64,000 bases of DNA, taken from Gimesia sp. (GTDB lineage: Bacteria; Planctomycetota; Planctomycetia; Planctomycetales; Planctomycetaceae). The stretch's first letter is position 1. Each line of letters begins with the position of its first letter. The DNA lies in NCBI RefSeq assembly GCF_040219335.1, contig NZ_JAVJSQ010000019.1, forward strand, positions 124,001 through 188,000, given 5' to 3'. Below, piece by piece: positions 52,408 through 61,778 of this stretch. The notes under the pieces are model-generated. The model saw only the letters and a list, made by a program, of their open reading frames with translations. It searched no databases and was not told the DNA's origin. The translations under genes were made by a program, and so were the position numbers.

Positions 52408-54204
52408 ATGAAAATGTTTCAACGAGCCAGAAAAGCGAACGTGAATCTACCCGGCGACCAAAGTCGTCGTGGTGCGTTCATGGTGATGGCGGTACCATTC
52501 CTCGTTGCGACCATGGGCTTCATGGCGTTCGGGATTGATATCGCAGTGATTACCATGACCAAAACGAAAATGCGCAATGCAGTGGAGGCAGCTGCCCTGG
52601 CTGCGGCGCAACAGATTACCGATGCCGTCCAGACAACGGCAGACGGCATCACAGAAGGTGGTGATGTATCGAGCAGCGTGCAGGACGCGAACTCGATTGC
52701 TGTCGAAGCAGCCAAAGCGATGGCCGAGAAAGTCGCCGGGCTGAATGGCGTGTATGTGGATCCGGAGACCGATGTCAAATTCGGTAAACGGTATCAGGAC
52801 GCCTCTGGTACTTTCCATATGATCTGGGGGGAAACTGCCAAACCATATAACGTGGTGAAAGTCATTGCCCGTCGTGACAATTCAGAAGAAGGAAAGCCAG
52901 ACTCGCAGCTGCAACTGTTCTTCGCTGGAATTATGGGAGAAAAGACGGCCTCAGTCACCACATCTGCGATCGCCTTCATCGAGGCACGTGATATCGTACT
53001 CGTGCTCGACTACTCCGGTTCAATGAGCTACGACAGTGAGTTTGATGCCATGTCCTCTTATCGTCTGGGAAAATCGGCAGTGGAAGACAACCTGGATGAT
53101 ATCTGGAATACACTGGTTGATTCTGGCGCGACTTATTCGAATTCGGATAAACTCAAATTTCCTCCTGAAGGCTACGGAAAAATCGATTCCGCAGTGGGTG
53201 AGTATATCAGTTCCAACGACGAAGATTACATCTTCCGGAGATTGGATCTGGATGAAGTCGACTCGAGTGGAAATTTGAAATACCCCTTCCCTCAGGAAGG
53301 TAAAAATTATTACGGGAGTCTTAACGGTCAGCCTACAGGCTATACAAACAAAAACTTATGGAAGGGTTACATTCGCTGGGTCCGGACGAATGGTACCGTC
53401 AGTAATTATGGCTACCGCAAGAAGTATGGTTATCGCACACTGATGGGCTATCTCATCAGTCAGCGTAAGAAAAATGATCAGTCCGAAGATCTGTGGCGGG
53501 CTCCGATCTATCCGTTCCATGCGATGAAAAACGGGGTGACACTGTTTACCCAGTTCCTGGGCGGCCTGGAGTTTGGTGACCACATCGGGCTGGTGACCTA
53601 TGATGATTCGTCCCGAGTCGAATCGGTCCTGAATGACGATGGCGTTTCGGAAACGGTCAACCTGGGTGATGAACTCATTACTAACAACTACACAGATATT
53701 AATGCGATTCAGAGACACAAGCAGGCTTCGCACTATGCTCCCTACACCGGTATGGGTTACGGGATTCGTGATGCCAGAGAATTGCTGAGTTCTCACGGTC
53801 GTGCTGGTGCACGTCCGACGATCCTGGTGATGACCGATGGTAACGCGAATCGTTCACCTTCAAACTGGTCTCTCCCGGGAAGCTGGGACTGGGACGATGT
53901 GACAGATTTCGATGGCGATGGACAGGCTGATTATCAGACCGGCGATCGTCATAAGCAATATGCTCTCTGGCAGGCTGTGGAAGCGGCCAACCTGGGGTAT
54001 ACCGTGCATACCATGACCGTTGGGGCAGGTGCAGACCGAGACCTGATGCGGGCCATTGCCAAGGCCTGCAACGGGATCAGTATCGATGCTCCCGGTGGTG
54101 CGACGATCGAAGAGATGCGATCACAGCTGTTAATCGCCTTTGGTAAGATTGCAGCTAATGTTCCGCCAGCGAAATTGCTGGCAGATCCGGAAAGTGATTT
54201 CTAA
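52408..54204 (+). CDS. TadG-like protein with von Willebrand A domain
   Basis: 598 residues from ATG 52408 (AGAGGGGG five bases upstream); the frame opens at 52351. One N-terminal membrane helix, GAFMVMAVPFLVATMGFMAF, and a Tad-like segment VEAAALAAAQQI lead to a large VWA domain whose metal site is LDYSGSMSYDSE (DxSGS near residue 201), with MTDGNANRS further on. It probably anchors or organises the pilus at the surface. A strong terminator follows the gene at 54255. Confidence 0.85.
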   Translation: MKMFQRARKANVNLPGDQSRRGAFMVMAVPFLVATMGFMAFGIDIAVITMTKTKMRNAVEAAALAAAQQITDAVQTTADGITEGGDVSSSVQDANSIAVEAAKAMAEKVAGLNGVYVDPETDVKFGKRYQDASGTFHMIWGETAKPYNVVKVIARRDNSEEGKPDSQLQLFFAGIMGEKTASVTTSAIAFIEARDIVLVLDYSGSMSYDSEFDAMSSYRLGKSAVEDNLDDIWNTLVDSGATYSNSDKLKFPPEGYGKIDSAVGEYISSNDEDYIFRRLDLDEVDSSGNLKYPFPQEGKNYYGSLNGQPTGYTNKNLWKGYIRWVRTNGTVSNYGYRKKYGYRTLMGYLISQRKKNDQSEDLWRAPIYPFHAMKNGVTLFTQFLGGLEFGDHIGLVTYDDSSRVESVLNDDGVSETVNLGDELITNNYTDINAIQRHKQASHYAPYTGMGYGIRDARELLSSHGRAGARPTILVMTDGNANRSPSNWSLPGSWDWDDVTDFDGDGQADYQTGDRHKQYALWQAVEAANLGYTVHTMTVGAGADRDLMRAIAKACNGISIDAPGGATIEEMRSQLLIAFGKIAANVPPAKLLADPESDF

Positions 54205-54254
54205 GTCTCAACTATTGTCGAATCATGCCTGCTTGGGTTGATTTCTACCTGAGT

Positions 54255-54298
54255 GAGAAAGAGGTGGTCGAAAGTCGGCCACCTCTTTTCTCGTTTTG
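54255..54298 (+). terminator. Strong terminator after the Tad operon
   Basis: GAGAAAGAGGTGG (54255-54267) pairs with CCACCTCTTTTCTC (54279-54292), giving a stem of about 13 bp with one bulge and an 11-nt loop, followed by GTTTT. Confidence 0.8.
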
Positions 54299-54653
54299 AT
54301 GGGTTGTGAAGCCGCGATATTAAAAAGTAATCACTTGCTGGATTTAGCTTCGTTTTATTGAGTGACAGGAAGTGTAGAAATCTCCAGAAATTTATTGAAA
54401 AAGCAGAAATTCTTATCGACGAAGAATTAGGATCTATTCATAATGGAATATGTATATCATTGCATGCGAGATTTAAGTTTCCGGTAGTTTTCTGTCGGCT
54501 TAACTTATCCTTCCACTACTCTCACCCTGATTGATAACACGCTCTATTTCAGAGAGCCCTTTCAAAACCATTCAGGGGCAATGAGAAGAGATTTGCCTCT
54601 TTTCACCACCAGAGTTATTTTAACTTAGGTTTGATAAAAGGGGGTTCTGGTTC
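54299..54653. other. 355-nt leader region of the giant cytochrome gene
   Basis: AT-rich, with no open frame of note. A TATTCATAAT-like stretch at about 54434-54444 could be a -10 region but has no convincing -35 partner. GGGGG upstream of ATG 54654 may serve as ribosome binding site. Confidence 0.35.
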
Positions 54654-57600
54654 ATGTCCTTCGACAAGTTCCGCGCTTATTCTTTTTCCGGCTTTGCGCT
54701 CTGCTCGGTTTTCTTTACGACACTCATCAATGCGGCTCCTTCTCATGCGGACCAAAAGGTCAGCTTTTACCAGCAGGTCCGACCCATTTTGCAGGCTCAC
54801 TGTGCCGGCTGTCACCATCCGCGAAATCCGGAAGGTGATTATGTTGTCACTGAATTCGTCGACCTGCTGAAGGGGGGCGAAAGTGAATCGGCTGCCATCG
54901 TTCCCGGCAAGCCGGATGAAAGTTACCTGGTAAAATTGATTACACCTGAGGATAACGAAGCCGAAATGCCCAAGGCGAAAACGCCTCTGGCTCAGGAACA
55001 GATCACTCTGATCCGTACCTGGATCCAGCAGGGAGCCTTGAATGACTCGCCTGCGAAAGTGGAATATCGCTTCAATAAAGACAATCCGCCGTCCTATTCA
55101 GCACCGTCTGTTATTACTTCGCTGGACTATTCTCCCGATGGAAAACTCCTGGCCGTCGCCGGCTTTCATGAGGTCCTTTTGCACAAATCGGAAGGAGACC
55201 AGATTGTCGGTCGTCTGATTGGTAAATCACAGCGGATCGAATCGGTCACCTTCTCGCCTGATGGGAAATTCCTGGCTGTCACGGGGGGGACTCCTGCAGA
55301 ACGGGGCGAAATTCAAATCTGGGACGTGGCGCAGCAGTCGCTCGTCAAGTCGATTCCCCTCACCTACGATACCATTTATGGTGCCAGCTGGTCTCCCGAT
55401 GGAAAGCTGCTGGCCTTTGGTTGCAGCGATAACACTCTTCGTGCGGTTGAGGTCGCTACCGGTAAAGAAATTCTCTACCAGGGAGCGCACTACGACTGGG
55501 TGCTGGATACCGTATTTTCCAAAGATGGAAGTCATGTGATCTCTGTCAGCCGGGACCGCACTACCAAACTGACCGAAGTCAAAACTCAGCGGTTCATCGA
55601 CAATATTACATCAATTACTCCCAAAGCACTTACGGGTGGGTTAGCAGCCATCGACCGCCATCCCACACAGGATACCGTGCTGGTGGGCGGTGCAGACGGA
55701 GTTCCCAAGCTGTATCAGGTCTTCCGTCAGTCCAAACGCGTGATTGGCGATGATGCGAATCTCGTGCGTACCTTCCCTGCCCTCAAAGGCAGGATCTTTG
55801 GTGTCGACATTCATCCCAACGGCAAACAACTGGTCGCTGTCAGCAGTCTGAATCATACCGGGGAATTGAAAGTCTTTTCATTCGATATTGCTGAGAAAAT
55901 TCCCGATAATCTGGTTGCAATCTTAAATAAACGCGTCGCTTCGCGTAGTGCTGCCGAAAAGAAGCAGATTGAAGAGAGCCGCACCCAGAATGTGAAACTG
56001 GTCAGTGAAGCCCAGGTCCCTGAATCAGGACTTTACACCGTCTGCTATCATCCTCAGGGGGCCGTGATTGCGACCGCCGGACAGGATGGCCAGGTACGAT
56101 TGTATGATTCCGCAACTGGAAAACTGAAAAAGTCTTTTGTACCGGTTCCTTTAAAGCAGACGCAGCCTCAAATCGCCGCGAAACCTGAATCAGGCAAGCC
56201 AAAAAATCAAGAGACGCAACAGAACGAGCTTGTTGTTGTAGACCTCAATCAGGCGCAGCTGCCGGAGGAAACATTCTCCGGGGCCGATCCAATTGTAAAA
56301 CTGGAAGTACAGCCTGCTCAGGCCACCATCACTCAGAAATTTGATACAATTCAGTTTCTCGTAACCGGTCATCTGAAATCCGGGGCCAAAGCGGACTTGA
56401 CTCGACTGGTAACTGTCAGTCAGAAAGGGAAGCCCATTCTGCACATTTCTGAAACCGGACTGGTGCGTGCGCTGCAGCCCGGAACTGTTGAAGTGAATTT
56501 CAGTCTGCAGGGTAAGCAGGTCACTTCAAAAATTCACGTGCCCCCCTTCCCCGCCGATTACAGTCCGGATTACTGGCGGGATGTGGCACCTGCGTTTACG
56601 AAAATGGGGTGTAACTCCGGGCTCTGTCACGGAGCCAACAAAGGGAAAGACGGCTTCAAACTCTCTCTACGTGGAACTGATGATCTGTTTGACCTGCGTG
56701 CCTTCACGGACGACCTGAAATCGCGTCGTGTCAATCTGGCCGCCCCAGAGCAAAGTCTGATTCTGTTGAAAGCGATTGCTGAAGTGCCTCACAAGGGGGG
56801 GCAGCTGGCCTTACCCGGGGACGCGCATTACCAGATTGTTTCTTCCTGGATTAATAAGGGGACGCCCCTGAACCGGGAAGCCGCCCGGGTAGAACAAATC
56901 AAAGTCGTGCCAGAGAATCCAGTTGTTCCCCGCGCCGGACTGCTACAGCAATTCCGTGTCCTGGCCACCTATTCCAATGGAGAAGAACGGGATGTCACCA
57001 GTGATGCCTTCATTGACAGCAGTAACATCGAAGTTGCCAAAATGCATCATGGCGGAATTGCTGAAGTACTGCGTCGAGGTGAAGCGCCACTGCTGGCCCG
57101 TTACGAAGGGAAATATGCAGCCACGACTGTTACCGTCATGGGCGATCGCTCTGAATTTGCCTGGAAGCAGCAACCTGTTTATAACTACATTGACAAACTC
57201 GTTGATCAAAAACTGAAAAAGACAAAAACCCTGCCCTCTCAATTGTGTACTGATGCAGAATTTATCCGGCGGGTTTACATCGATCTGACTGGTCTGCCTC
57301 CCACGATTGAGGATGTGAAAACTTTCCTGGCAGACAAACGCGATTCCCGTCTCAAACGCAATGAACTGATTGATCGTCTGCTCGGTTCCCCGGAATTTGT
57401 AGAACACTGGACTAACAAGTGGGCCGATCTGCTGCAGGTTAACCGAAAATATCTGGGGGTTGAAGGGGCAAAAAATTTCCGTGACTGGATTGAAAAATCA
57501 GTCTCCGAAAATATGCCCTACGATAAGTTTGCTTACGAAATTCTGTCAGCCAGTGGTTCCAATAAAGCGAATCCCGCTGCATCCTATTTTAAAATCCATC

Positions 57601-59819
57601 GGACACCTGAAGACACGATGGAAAATACGACTCACCTGTTCCTGGCAATCCGCTTCAATTGCAACAAATGTCATGACCACCCCTTCGAACGCTGGACCCA
57701 GGACCAGTATTACGAAACTTCGGCATTCTTCGCTCAATTTGGTTTGAAAGCCGCTCCGGAAAGTAAGGGACGGAATATTGGTGGTACCGCTGTTGAAAGT
57801 GGTAAGCCCCTGTTTGAAGTCGTGTACGACAAAAACGAAGGGGAAATGATTCACGAACGAACCGGCTTGAAAACGCCGCCGAAATTTCCCTACCCTGCTG
57901 AGTTCAAAGCTGATCCCAAAGCGGATCTTTCGCGCCGTGAAAAACTGGCCCGCTGGATCACCTCGCGAGATAACCAGTACTTCGCCAAAGCATACGCCAA
58001 CCGGGTCTGGGGATATCTGACCGGAACCGGGCTGATCGAACCCATTGATGACATTCGTGCCGGAAATCCAGCTTCCAATCCAGACCTGCTGGACAAGCTG
58101 ACCGAGGATTTCCTGTCTCATGATTTTGACGTCCGGCATCTGATGCGGGTGATCTGTCAGTCGCGAACCTACCAGCTGTCCATTGAATCCAATGAATGGA
58201 ACGAAGACGACAAGATTAATTATTCGCATGCCAAAGCACGTCGCTTGCCAGCAGAGGTGCTTTACGATGCTCTCTGCCGGGTGACGGGCTCTGAATCGAA
58301 TATCCCCGGTGTTCCTGCGGGGACCCGGGCAGCAGAACTTCCCGATGTGGGATTCAAACTGAAGAGCGACTTCCTGGCCAAGTTCGGTCGTGCTCAGCGA
58401 GAAAGTCCCTGTGAGTGCGAACGGTCTTCAAGCGTTGAACTGGGGCCGGTGATGGCTCTGATCAGTGGCCCCACTGTAGGCAACGCGATCAGCGATCCCA
58501 ATAATGCCTTGAGTAAGCTGGTCCAGCAGGAAAGTAACGACTCTTCTTTAGTCGACTCGATCTTTCTGCGGGTATTGAATCGTCCGGCGACTGCAGAGGA
58601 AAAACAGGCTGGTGTCAAACTGATTCAACAACAGATTCAGAATGAACACCAGTCATTGAAGCAGCGTCTGGCAGAATATGAAAAGAGCCTGCCCCCCGAG
58701 ATTGTTCGGCAGGAAAATCAACGGGTTCAGAATATCAAAGATGCACAAGAGAAAATTGCTTCGTTCCAGCAGGCCATCGCCCCCCGCGAAGCCTGGTTGA
58801 ACAAAGAGCAACAGGCCAGGACAGCACGGTTGCAACAGGAGTTAACGGAGTATCAGAAATCCTTACAATCTCGGATCGCTGCCTGGGAAAAAGAAGAAAC
58901 CAAAGGCTCCAATTGGGTCGTCATCAAGCCAGATTCCATATCAGCTACCAACGAAGCGACTCTGGAACTACAGCCGGATCAATCGATCCTGGCTAAAGGC
59001 AAAAATGGAAAAGGCGATTATCAGATTGTCGCTCAGACAAATCTGAAAGCGCTCTCTGCGGTACGCCTGGAAGTACTCACTGATGATTCCCTGCCCCAAA
59101 AGGGACCGGGACGTTCAGGAGACGGAAATTTCGTACTCAATGAGTTCGAAGTTTATGCGGCTCCAAAATCGAAACCGGATCAGAAACAGAAACTGAAGCT
59201 GTTCAACGCCCAGGCTGATTTCAGCCAGAATACGTATTTGATTGCGACCGCCATTGATGGTCAGATCAAGCCATCGGGCGAAGGCTGGGCTGTCTCACCG
59301 CAGATTGGGAAGCCTCATAAAGCCAGTTTCGACATTCAGTCTCCGCTACCGTCTGATGATCAGGGAGTCATTTTGACCTTTGTTATGAAGCAGCAGTTTA
59401 ACAGTAATACGCATTCTATCGGTCGGTTCCGGCTCTCTATCACAAACGGGAAAGGACCAACCACGCTCGATCAGCATCCCCAGGATATCCGTAACATTCT
59501 GGCGAAACAGGCTGATAAGCGCAACGCTGCAGAGAAAAAGAAACTGCTTGACTATTACAGTAAATCAGACAGCAGGCTGCAGTCGATGATCAAAGCAGTT
59601 GCAGACAGTAAACAGCCGCGGCCAACCGATCCCAAACTCGTCGAATTACAGCAGCATCTAACAAAGGTGCAGAATGTACGCCCCGTCGATCGCAAACTGA
59701 CCCGCCTGCGTGATGATGTCCAGTTGAGTGCAGAGCAGGTCAAACAGAATCGACTGGTAGCCGCCCAGGACCTCACATGGGCGTTAATCAATAGTCCTGC
59801 CTTCCTGTTTAACCACTAA
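54654..59819 (+). CDS. Giant secreted cytochrome/WD40/DUF1549/DUF1553 protein
   Basis: 1721 residues with a signal peptide. Domains in order: PSCyt1 with HCAGCHHP near 50; a WD40-like propeller (about 145-500; repeats such as VITSLDYSPDGKLLAVAG and IYGASWSPDGKLLAFGC); a bacterial Ig-like domain (about 545-630); a second cytochrome-like part with NSGLCHGANKGKDGFKLSL near 660; DUF1549 (about 845-1010) with CNKCHDHP near 1003; DUF1553 (about 1085-1310); a coiled coil; a galactose-binding-like part (about 1425-1560) with VRLEVLTDDSLPQKGPGRSG; and a DUF1553-like tail ending NSPAFLFNH. It is twice the length of the other DUF1549 protein. The DUF1501 partner follows at 86 nt. Confidence 0.88.
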   Translation: MSFDKFRAYSFSGFALCSVFFTTLINAAPSHADQKVSFYQQVRPILQAHCAGCHHPRNPEGDYVVTEFVDLLKGGESESAAIVPGKPDESYLVKLITPEDNEAEMPKAKTPLAQEQITLIRTWIQQGALNDSPAKVEYRFNKDNPPSYSAPSVITSLDYSPDGKLLAVAGFHEVLLHKSEGDQIVGRLIGKSQRIESVTFSPDGKFLAVTGGTPAERGEIQIWDVAQQSLVKSIPLTYDTIYGASWSPDGKLLAFGCSDNTLRAVEVATGKEILYQGAHYDWVLDTVFSKDGSHVISVSRDRTTKLTEVKTQRFIDNITSITPKALTGGLAAIDRHPTQDTVLVGGADGVPKLYQVFRQSKRVIGDDANLVRTFPALKGRIFGVDIHPNGKQLVAVSSLNHTGELKVFSFDIAEKIPDNLVAILNKRVASRSAAEKKQIEESRTQNVKLVSEAQVPESGLYTVCYHPQGAVIATAGQDGQVRLYDSATGKLKKSFVPVPLKQTQPQIAAKPESGKPKNQETQQNELVVVDLNQAQLPEETFSGADPIVKLEVQPAQATITQKFDTIQFLVTGHLKSGAKADLTRLVTVSQKGKPILHISETGLVRALQPGTVEVNFSLQGKQVTSKIHVPPFPADYSPDYWRDVAPAFTKMGCNSGLCHGANKGKDGFKLSLRGTDDLFDLRAFTDDLKSRRVNLAAPEQSLILLKAIAEVPHKGGQLALPGDAHYQIVSSWINKGTPLNREAARVEQIKVVPENPVVPRAGLLQQFRVLATYSNGEERDVTSDAFIDSSNIEVAKMHHGGIAEVLRRGEAPLLARYEGKYAATTVTVMGDRSEFAWKQQPVYNYIDKLVDQKLKKTKTLPSQLCTDAEFIRRVYIDLTGLPPTIEDVKTFLADKRDSRLKRNELIDRLLGSPEFVEHWTNKWADLLQVNRKYLGVEGAKNFRDWIEKSVSENMPYDKFAYEILSASGSNKANPAASYFKIHRTPEDTMENTTHLFLAIRFNCNKCHDHPFERWTQDQYYETSAFFAQFGLKAAPESKGRNIGGTAVESGKPLFEVVYDKNEGEMIHERTGLKTPPKFPYPAEFKADPKADLSRREKLARWITSRDNQYFAKAYANRVWGYLTGTGLIEPIDDIRAGNPASNPDLLDKLTEDFLSHDFDVRHLMRVICQSRTYQLSIESNEWNEDDKINYSHAKARRLPAEVLYDALCRVTGSESNIPGVPAGTRAAELPDVGFKLKSDFLAKFGRAQRESPCECERSSSVELGPVMALISGPTVGNAISDPNNALSKLVQQESNDSSLVDSIFLRVLNRPATAEEKQAGVKLIQQQIQNEHQSLKQRLAEYEKSLPPEIVRQENQRVQNIKDAQEKIASFQQAIAPREAWLNKEQQARTARLQQELTEYQKSLQSRIAAWEKEETKGSNWVVIKPDSISATNEATLELQPDQSILAKGKNGKGDYQIVAQTNLKALSAVRLEVLTDDSLPQKGPGRSGDGNFVLNEFEVYAAPKSKPDQKQKLKLFNAQADFSQNTYLIATAIDGQIKPSGEGWAVSPQIGKPHKASFDIQSPLPSDDQGVILTFVMKQQFNSNTHSIGRFRLSITNGKGPTTLDQHPQDIRNILAKQADKRNAAEKKKLLDYYSKSDSRLQSMIKAVADSKQPRPTDPKLVELQQHLTKVQNVRPVDRKLTRLRDDVQLSAEQVKQNRLVAAQDLTWALINSPAFLFNH

Positions 59820-59905
59820 GATTCATCAGGACAGCAGCACAGAATACATGCGGATGGATACAATATTGAAACAGTTTCTCTAACAAAAACTGAGGAGACA
59901 CAGAA

Positions 59906-61378
59906 ATGCTGATCATTCCAGGTCAATCAGGCAAGGAGCCGTGCGAGTCTCGAAGTCAAATCTCCCGTCGTGATCTGCTGCGAGTCGGCGGTTCCAGTAT
60001 GATGGGTATGGGACTGGGAACCATGCTCCAGTTACAGGAAGCTGCGGCCAACAGCAATGAAGGCGGTGGCGGCCCCGGCTGGGCGAAAGCCAAAAGTGTT
60101 ATTCTGATCTTCCTGCAAGGCGGTCCCAGTCATCTGGACCTGTGGGATCCCAAGGAAAACGTTCCCGATAATGTGCGGAGTGTCTTCCAGCCGATCTCTA
60201 CCAAGCTGCCTGGTGTGCAGTTTACTGAACTCTTGCCGAATCTGGCACAGCAGAACGACAAGTTCACCATGATTCGCTCCATGAGTTATACACCCAAAGG
60301 GCTGTTCAATCATACTGCCGCCATCTATCAGATGCTGACCGGCTACACCACAGATAAAGTCAGTCCTTCCGGGCAGTTGGAGCCACCAAGTCCTAAAGAC
60401 TTCCCGAACTTCGGGTCGAATATTATTCGTCTCCAGCCACCACAGGTCCCCATGCTGCCGTTTGTCATGCTCCCACGACCGTTGCAGGAGAGTAACGTGG
60501 TCGGGAAAGCCGGGACAGCCGGTTTCCTGGGACGTGCCTACGATCCGTACTATCTCTATCCACCCGGAGACGATATGGATATGAATAAGATGGATCGGAT
60601 CAGCGTTGATGATCTAAAGTTGCGTCCGGATGTCTACACTTCCCGGTTGCAGCGTCGTGCCAGCCTGCGGGATACCATCAACCAGGGTATGCCTCAGTTG
60701 AACAAGGCTGTCGAAGATTACAAGCTGGATAAGTACTATTCACGGGCCTTGGATCTGGTGATTTCCGGCCGGGCCCGCGATGCCTTTGCCCTTGATCAGG
60801 AGTCAGATGCAGTCCGCGACAAGTATGGACGGAACACCTTTGGTCAGAGCCTCCTGCTGGCCCGTCGTCTGGTTGAAGCCGGGACTCGCGTGGTGGAAGT
60901 CGTCTGGCCAAAAGTCGCGAATTCGAACAACCATTCCTGGGACGTGCATACCGGATTAACGAATCGATTGAAGAATCAGTCTGCTCCCATGTTTGACCAG
61001 GGGCTCGCCAGTCTGATTTCTGACCTGTACGATCGGGGCACGCTGGACGAAACACTGATTGTGGCAGTGGGTGAATTTGGCCGCAGTCCTCAACGTGGGG
61101 TCAGTACTTCAGGAAACTCAAACAGCGACGACGGTCGAGATCACTGGCCTTACTGCTACACATCTCTGCTGGCAGGGGCCGGGATGAAACGGGGATATGT
61201 TCACGGCGAATCCGATAAGACTGGGTCCAGTCCGCGCAAAGATCCCGTTCATCCACGGGAACTGCTGGCAACGATCTATCATTCGTTCGGAATCAATCCC
61301 GAAACCATCGTCTATAATCACCTGAATCAGCCACGCGAACTGGTGAAAGCACAAGCCGTTACCAAACTGATGGGATAA
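59906..61378 (+). CDS. DUF1501 family protein, Tat-type signal, second copy
   Basis: 490 residues, ATG with TGAGGAGA before it. The N-terminus has a twin-arginine-like [22 protein letters not shown]1501 motifs are [43 protein letters not shown] and [11 protein letters not shown]. It partners the giant DUF1549/DUF1553 protein, as the copy at 38216 partners the smaller one. The strong terminator at 61406 ends the operon. Confidence 0.9.
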   Translation: MLIIPGQSGKEPCESRSQISRRDLLRVGGSSMMGMGLGTMLQLQEAAANSNEGGGGPGWAKAKSVILIFLQGGPSHLDLWDPKENVPDNVRSVFQPISTKLPGVQFTELLPNLAQQNDKFTMIRSMSYTPKGLFNHTAAIYQMLTGYTTDKVSPSGQLEPPSPKDFPNFGSNIIRLQPPQVPMLPFVMLPRPLQESNVVGKAGTAGFLGRAYDPYYLYPPGDDMDMNKMDRISVDDLKLRPDVYTSRLQRRASLRDTINQGMPQLNKAVEDYKLDKYYSRALDLVISGRARDAFALDQESDAVRDKYGRNTFGQSLLLARRLVEAGTRVVEVVWPKVANSNNHSWDVHTGLTNRLKNQSAPMFDQGLASLISDLYDRGTLDETLIVAVGEFGRSPQRGVSTSGNSNSDDGRDHWPYCYTSLLAGAGMKRGYVHGESDKTGSSPRKDPVHPRELLATIYHSFGINPETIVYNHLNQPRELVKAQAVTKLMG

Positions 61379-61405
61379 GCGGCTACCATATTTATATTTC
61401 GAATC

Positions 61406-61442
61406 AGGCCCGTCTCTGTATTATCAGAGGCGGGCCTGTTTT
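61406..61442 (+). terminator. Strong intrinsic terminator
   Basis: AGGCCCGTCTCTG (61406-61418) and CAGAGGCGGGCCT (61425-61437) form a 13-bp stem with one T-G pair and a 6-nt loop, followed by GTTTT. It lies 27 nt after the DUF1501 stop. Confidence 0.85.
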
Positions 61443-61630
61443 CGTAGATGCAGCGAAAATCCACGAGATCTCTCTGCTGCTGACCCGAAATAGAATTCGA
61501 CTGCAGACCAGGTCACTATCTGAGAAAGATTTTAAAAAGAGAAAAACGGGACAAATTATGCTTGAATTCATGAACCCAATGTGGTGTACAATGATTTAAC
61601 AACGTCAGGGCTGACTTGGACAGAGTTGCA

Positions 61631-61665
61631 GGTTTATGAAAAGCCGTGAAATTGATTCATAAACC
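61631..61665 (+). promoter_or_regulatory. 10-bp inverted repeat upstream of the PQQ-type gene
   Basis: GGTTTATGAA at 61631-61640 and TTCATAAACC at 61656-61665 are perfect complements around a 15-nt spacer, about 115 nt before the ATG at 61779. It could be an operator for a dimeric regulator or a leader hairpin. There is no T-run. Upstream, TTGAAT at 61562 and TACAAT at 61587 are too widely spaced (19 nt) for a good promoter. Confidence 0.4.
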
Positions 61666-61778
61666 GGGAACTCATTCCACCCCACATCGATCCTATTTGA
61701 TGTTCTGACAGATCGCGCCAAATAAAAACTGATTGACTAACCAGACCGTCAGGCCCATTCTCATCTGCAGGATGGATT

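Noticed and set aside
61562-61592. TTGAAT and TACAAT as a promoter before the PQQ-type gene
   Set aside because: The 19-nt spacer is too long for a confident call.
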